The notes under the pieces: model-generated
What the model was told of the DNA's origin: nothing
What the model saw: only the letters and a program-made list of their open reading frames with translations
Databases searched by the model: none
Origin: Gammaproteobacteria bacterium
GTDB lineage: Bacteria; Pseudomonadota; Gammaproteobacteria; Thiohalospirales; Thiohalospiraceae
Length of the DNA stretch: 8,256 nt
Assembly: GCA_011322575.1 (NCBI GenBank)
Contig: DRMK01000214.1
Coordinates: 1 to 8,256 of the forward strand
Direction of reading: 5' to 3'
Shown here: positions 5,169 to 8,256 of the stretch, piece by piece
Position numbering within the stretch: the stretch's first letter is position 1
How the letters are laid out: the number at the start of each line of letters is the position of its first letter
Program-made: the position numbers and the translations under genes

Positions 5169-6536
5169 CTACTCCCCGGCCACGGTCATCTGCTCGATCA
5201 GCCAGGAGCCGGTGCGGAGGGTACCGCGCAGATCCAGATCGCTCCCCACCATCACCAGGCCGGCAAACATCTCCCGCAGATTTCCGGCAATGGTGATCTC
5301 CTCTACCGGATACCGGATCTCGCCCCCCTCCACCCAGAAGCCGGCCGCACCGCGTGAATAGTCACCGGTGATCAGGCGCACCCCCTGCCCCATCAGCTCG
5401 GTAACCAGCAGCCCGCGATCCATCCTCTTCAGCATCTCCCCGAAGGAGAACTCCCCACCACCGCCCTCCTGCACGCCCGGGGCAATGGTAAGATTGTGCA
5501 CCCCGCCCGCATTGCCGGTGGTCTCCATTCCCAGCTTGCAGGCCGAGTAGCCGTCCAGCACGTAACCCTGCAGCACGCCATCACGCACCAGATCCCGCGG
5601 CCGCGTGGCCACCCCCTCGTTGTCGAACGGTGCGCTCCCCAGCGCCCCCTCGAGATGCGGCTGCTCATGGATGTGCACGAAATCGGGGAAGATCTGCCGG
5701 CCCAGATGGTCCAGCAGGAAGCTGGCCTTGCGGTACAGCGTCCCGCCCCGTACCGCGCCTACCAGATGGGAAAGCAGGCTGCTGGCCACCTCGGCGCAGA
5801 ACAGCACCGGCACTCTGCATGTGGAGAGACGCCGCCCCCCCAATCGGCGCGCGGCGCGCTGTGCCGCCTGGCGTCCCACCTCAACCACCGGCTCCAGGGC
5901 ATCGGGGTGGCGCGCGGTGCTGTACCAGTAGTCGCGCTGCATCCCTTCACCCTCTCCCGCGATGACCGCGCAGCTGACAGTGTGGCGGGTAGTAGGATAC
6001 CCACCCAGGAATCCGTGACTGTTGCCATACAGATGGTATCCGGCGTGACTGCTCACCGTACCACCCTCCGAGTTACTGATGCGCGGCTCGGCATCGAACG
6101 CCGCCTGCTCGCACTCCTGCGCCAGGGAGATAGCCCGCTCCACATCTACTCCCCACGGGTGAAACAGATCCAGATCGGGAATATCGCTGGCCATCAGCCG
6201 GGCCGGGGCCAGTCCCTGGCAGGGATCCTCGGCGGCCAGGCGGGCTATGTCGCAGGCCGCCTGCACGGTACGCTGCACCGCCTCGCGGCTGAACTCCGTG
6301 GTGCTGGCCGACCCCTTGCGCCGACCGAAATAGACCGTCACCCCCAGTCCGCGGTCGCGGTTGTGCTCAATGGTCTCCACCTCGCCGCGGCGCACCGTAA
6401 CCGAAAGCCCCTCGCCAAGATTGCCCGCCACCTCGGCCGCGCTGGCGCCCTGGCGCTGCGCCTCCTCCAGCAGGCTACCCACCAGCGCCTCCAGACCTGC
6501 TACGTCAAAAATTTTGGAATGTTCCCCCATGCTCAT
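5169..6536 (-). CDS. pmbA: TldE/PmbA-family metalloprotease-complex subunit
   Basis: PmbA (TldE) partners TldD in a cytoplasmic heterodimeric protease known for maturing microcin B17 and degrading CcdA. The 455-residue protein is close to E. coli PmbA (450). Family signatures include the N-terminal VTVRRGEVETIEHNRDRGLGVTVYFGRRKGSAST, then RISNSEGGTVSS, HEQPHLEGALGSAPFDNEGVATR, and the C-terminal NAGGVHNLTIAPG, TGDYSRGAAGFWVEGGEIRYPVEEITIAGNL. It lacks the HExxxH zinc site of TldD, as expected for the E subunit. The start at 6536 is preceded by AAGGAG at 6 bases; an ATG at 6530 is a second option, and the in-frame ATG at 6581 is upstream of the ribosome site. tldD is not in the window. It follows the antiporter gene by 104 bp and precedes the kinase by 55 bp. 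Confidence 0.95.
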   Translation of the reverse strand: MSMGEHSKIFDVAGLEALVGSLLEEAQRQGASAAEVAGNLGEGLSVTVRRGEVETIEHNRDRGLGVTVYFGRRKGSASTTEFSREAVQRTVQAACDIARLAAEDPCQGLAPARLMASDIPDLDLFHPWGVDVERAISLAQECEQAAFDAEPRISNSEGGTVSSHAGYHLYGNSHGFLGGYPTTRHTVSCAVIAGEGEGMQRDYWYSTARHPDALEPVVEVGRQAAQRAARRLGGRRLSTCRVPVLFCAEVASSLLSHLVGAVRGGTLYRKASFLLDHLGRQIFPDFVHIHEQPHLEGALGSAPFDNEGVATRPRDLVRDGVLQGYVLDGYSACKLGMETTGNAGGVHNLTIAPGVQEGGGGEFSFGEMLKRMDRGLLVTELMGQGVRLITGDYSRGAAGFWVEGGEIRYPVEEITIAGNLREMFAGLVMVGSDLDLRGTLRTGSWLIEQMTVAGE

Positions 6537-6542
6537 TGGCTG

Positions 6543-6548
6543 CTCCTT
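6543..6548 (-). promoter_or_regulatory. Shine-Dalgarno of pmbA
   Basis: AAGGAG on the minus strand, 6 bases before the ATG at 6536. It excludes the longer in-frame start at 6581. Confidence 0.75.
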
Positions 6549-6640
6549 CTCGACAGCGAAACCTATTTGCCATGCGGTCATCCAGCTCCCCGGATTTCGG
6601 AGCGGGCCGGGCGGTTATACCTGCGCCTGTCACCCGGCCA

Positions 6641-8256
6641 TCACCTCCCTGAAGATTCCGCACTCTCCCTCTTCTCCGGCTGGATCAGGGCTATAACCGT
6701 CCACCCCGGCTGGGGCGCCAGCTTGCCTCCCGCCACAAAACACTCCAGATTACCCTTGGGACCAAGCGCAAACAGGGGTATGGCCCGGCTACCGTAGGTG
6801 CCGCGGTAGGCATCGAAATCGAACTCCTTGGTCAGCAGAGTGCTGCGGATCTCCGCTCCCTGGCTCATCAGGCTGGCCAGCTTGGAGTAGGTTACATCCT
6901 CGCCAAACAGTATGTGACCGCGATGCTCCCCAGACACGTTCAGTTTCTCGGAACGCTTGACGTCAGCGCTGGACTGCAAGGTGTAGATACCGTTGCGGCC
7001 AAACTCGGTGCGATACTTGAGGCTGGCCAGCGCATTCAAATCGCTCTGCCGCGACAACCCCAGCATGCGCCCCATCCCCACCAGGTTTAGATGGCGATCG
7101 GCATAATCGGAAACCGGGTTGCCGTAGAAGGTATCCAGACCATCCTTGACCCGCGCCTCCTTTATGTGCGCCCAGTTGGTATCGGTCAGCACGGCGCGGA
7201 AACCATGTTTCCTCAACACCCGGCCAATGGCCCTGGCAAACGAGTTGGCGCCAATGATGAGAAAACCTTTTGGTTCCGGCTCGGCCACCCCCAGCAGGCG
7301 CGCCAGGGCGCCCGCCGTAGCACTCTGCACCACTACCGTTCCGATGATAATGGTGAACGCCAGAGGCACCAGGAGTTCGGCGCCGGGATAGTTCTGCTGC
7401 TGGAGACGCATGGCGAACAGGGCGGTCACCGCCGCGGCAACGATGCCCCGCGGACCGATCCAGGCCAGTAGCGCCCGCTCGCGCCACTCCAGGCTGGAAC
7501 CCAGGGTGGAGACGAACACCTTTGCCGGACGGGCGACGAACTGGATGGCGAGGAACAGGGCGACCGCCCCCCAGCCGAGCCGCGCGAACTGCCCTGTCTC
7601 GATGCGCGCCGCCAAAATGATAAATAGCCCGGATATGAGCAGTACGCTGAGACTCTCCTTGAAGTTGAGTATATCCCTCATGGGCACCTGCTTCATGTTC
7701 GCCAGCCAGATCCCCATCACCGTAACGGTGAGCAGTCCGGACTCCTCGGCAATGGCGTTGGAGAAGGCAAATACCCCGAACACCACCACCAGCGTCGCCA
7801 CGTTGTGCAGATATTCGGGCAGCAGATGGTGGCGTAACACCAGCCCCAGCAGATAACCGGCCGCCGCCCCCATGGCAAACCCCACCACCAGGATCGTCCC
7901 AAAGACCGCCAGGGTATGGGTAAGGGCGCTGCCCCCCTGGCCGGAGATAATGAACTCGAACACCAGCACCGCCAGCAAGGCGCCGATCGGGTCTATCACG
8001 ATCCCCTCCCAGCGCAGGATGTTGGAAATCCTGGCATTCGGCCGAACCGTACGCAGCAGGGGAACGATTACGGTGGGGCCGGTCACCACCATCACGGCGC
8101 CAAACAGGAAAGAGAGATTCCAGTCGAAGCCGAGCAGGAGATGGGTAGCCAGGGCAACGATCAGCCAGGTCACCAGCATGCCGCTGGAAACCAAGTTACG
8201 CACTACCTGTTGCAGCCCGTGGATCTCCTGAAATCTGAGAGTAAGGCCACCCTCGA
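6641..8256 (-). CDS. CPA1-type cation/proton antiporter with C-terminal TrkA-N-like domain (5' end beyond window)
   Basis: An inner-membrane exchanger of Na+ or K+ for protons, probably for ion and pH balance. The frame is open to the window edge: 17 further codons (EGGLTLRFQEIHGLQQV) precede the GTG at 8203, so that codon is internal and the true start is outside. Numbering from 8203, hydrophobic segments run to about residue 305 and include VVTGPTVIVPLLR (39-51), GIVIDPIGALLAVLVFEF with the likely ion-binding Asp at 71, and IGPRGIVAAAVTALFAM (249-265). A soluble C-terminal part (about 312-520) begins GFLIIGANSFARAIGRVL, a Rossmann-like regulatory fold as in TrkA-N, but with the glycine motif altered. 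It ends with a hydrophilic EKRESAESSGR. Ion preference cannot be read from the sequence. It lies 104 bp upstream of pmbA on the same strand. Confidence 0.9.
   Translation of the reverse strand, partial: EGGLTLRFQEIHGLQQVVRNLVSSGMLVTWLIVALATHLLLGFDWNLSFLFGAVMVVTGPTVIVPLLRTVRPNARISNILRWEGIVIDPIGALLAVLVFEFIISGQGGSALTHTLAVFGTILVVGFAMGAAAGYLLGLVLRHHLLPEYLHNVATLVVVFGVFAFSNAIAEESGLLTVTVMGIWLANMKQVPMRDILNFKESLSVLLISGLFIILAARIETGQFARLGWGAVALFLAIQFVARPAKVFVSTLGSSLEWRERALLAWIGPRGIVAAAVTALFAMRLQQQNYPGAELLVPLAFTIIIGTVVVQSATAGALARLLGVAEPEPKGFLIIGANSFARAIGRVLRKHGFRAVLTDTNWAHIKEARVKDGLDTFYGNPVSDYADRHLNLVGMGRMLGLSRQSDLNALASLKYRTEFGRNGIYTLQSSADVKRSEKLNVSGEHRGHILFGEDVTYSKLASLMSQGAEIRSTLLTKEFDFDAYRGTYGSRAIPLFALGPKGNLECFVAGGKLAPQPGWTVIALIQPEKRESAESSGR

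Noticed and set aside
5496..6797. A 433-codon open frame on the plus strand opposite pmbA
   Set aside because: Antisense to a complete pmbA; no recognisable domain and no ribosome site.
1..8256. A defence system, prophage or secretion cassette
   Set aside because: Every long coding region is a recognisable housekeeping, transport or signalling gene, and no integrase, nuclease, toxin or structural phage gene is present.

Overview
The window is chromosomal DNA from a GC-rich gammaproteobacterium. The main support is the gene order coaBC–dut–algC, which resembles the coaC–dut–algC–argB block of Pseudomonas. The proteins are full length and typical of the class. The genus cannot be fixed from sequence alone; a Chromatiales-like or related lineage is a guess. 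Gene content is housekeeping, and I see no phage, CRISPR, defence or secretion cassette. The unusual material lies between the genes.

Layout. Positions 1-337 (minus) hold the N-terminal part of AlgC phosphomannomutase/phosphoglucomutase, cut by the window edge. Positions 357-812 (minus) are dut (dUTPase). Positions 813-1058 are an AT-rich, palindrome-rich gap. Positions 1059-2279 (minus) are coaBC, the bifunctional coenzyme A enzyme. A 64-bp divergent promoter region separates it from speE (2344-3213, plus), a spermidine synthase. Positions 3197-3532 are a roughly 336-bp foldback element with near-identical terminal inverted repeats; its left end supplies the last codons and stop of speE. Positions 3557-5113 (minus) encode a soluble two-PAS histidine kinase with no response regulator in view. 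Positions 5114-5168 contain two back-to-back hairpins, one a textbook intrinsic terminator pointing the 'wrong' way for its neighbours. Positions 5169-6536 (minus) are pmbA/tldE. Positions 6641-8256 (minus) are a CPA1-type cation/proton antiporter with a C-terminal TrkA-N-like domain, cut at its 5' end by the window edge.

How the genes relate. coaBC, dut and algC share a strand and may be read together, though the 246-bp AT-rich gap leaves room for a separate dut-algC promoter. They serve CoA synthesis, dUTP removal and sugar-phosphate interconversion. speE diverges from coaBC and makes spermidine. The antiporter, pmbA and kinase lie on one strand with gaps of 104 and 55 bp and may be partly co-transcribed, but no common pathway is evident.

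No complete new biological system is visible. The most promising leads are the foldback element, the perfect 26-bp palindrome after coaBC and the outward-facing terminator at the kinase start.
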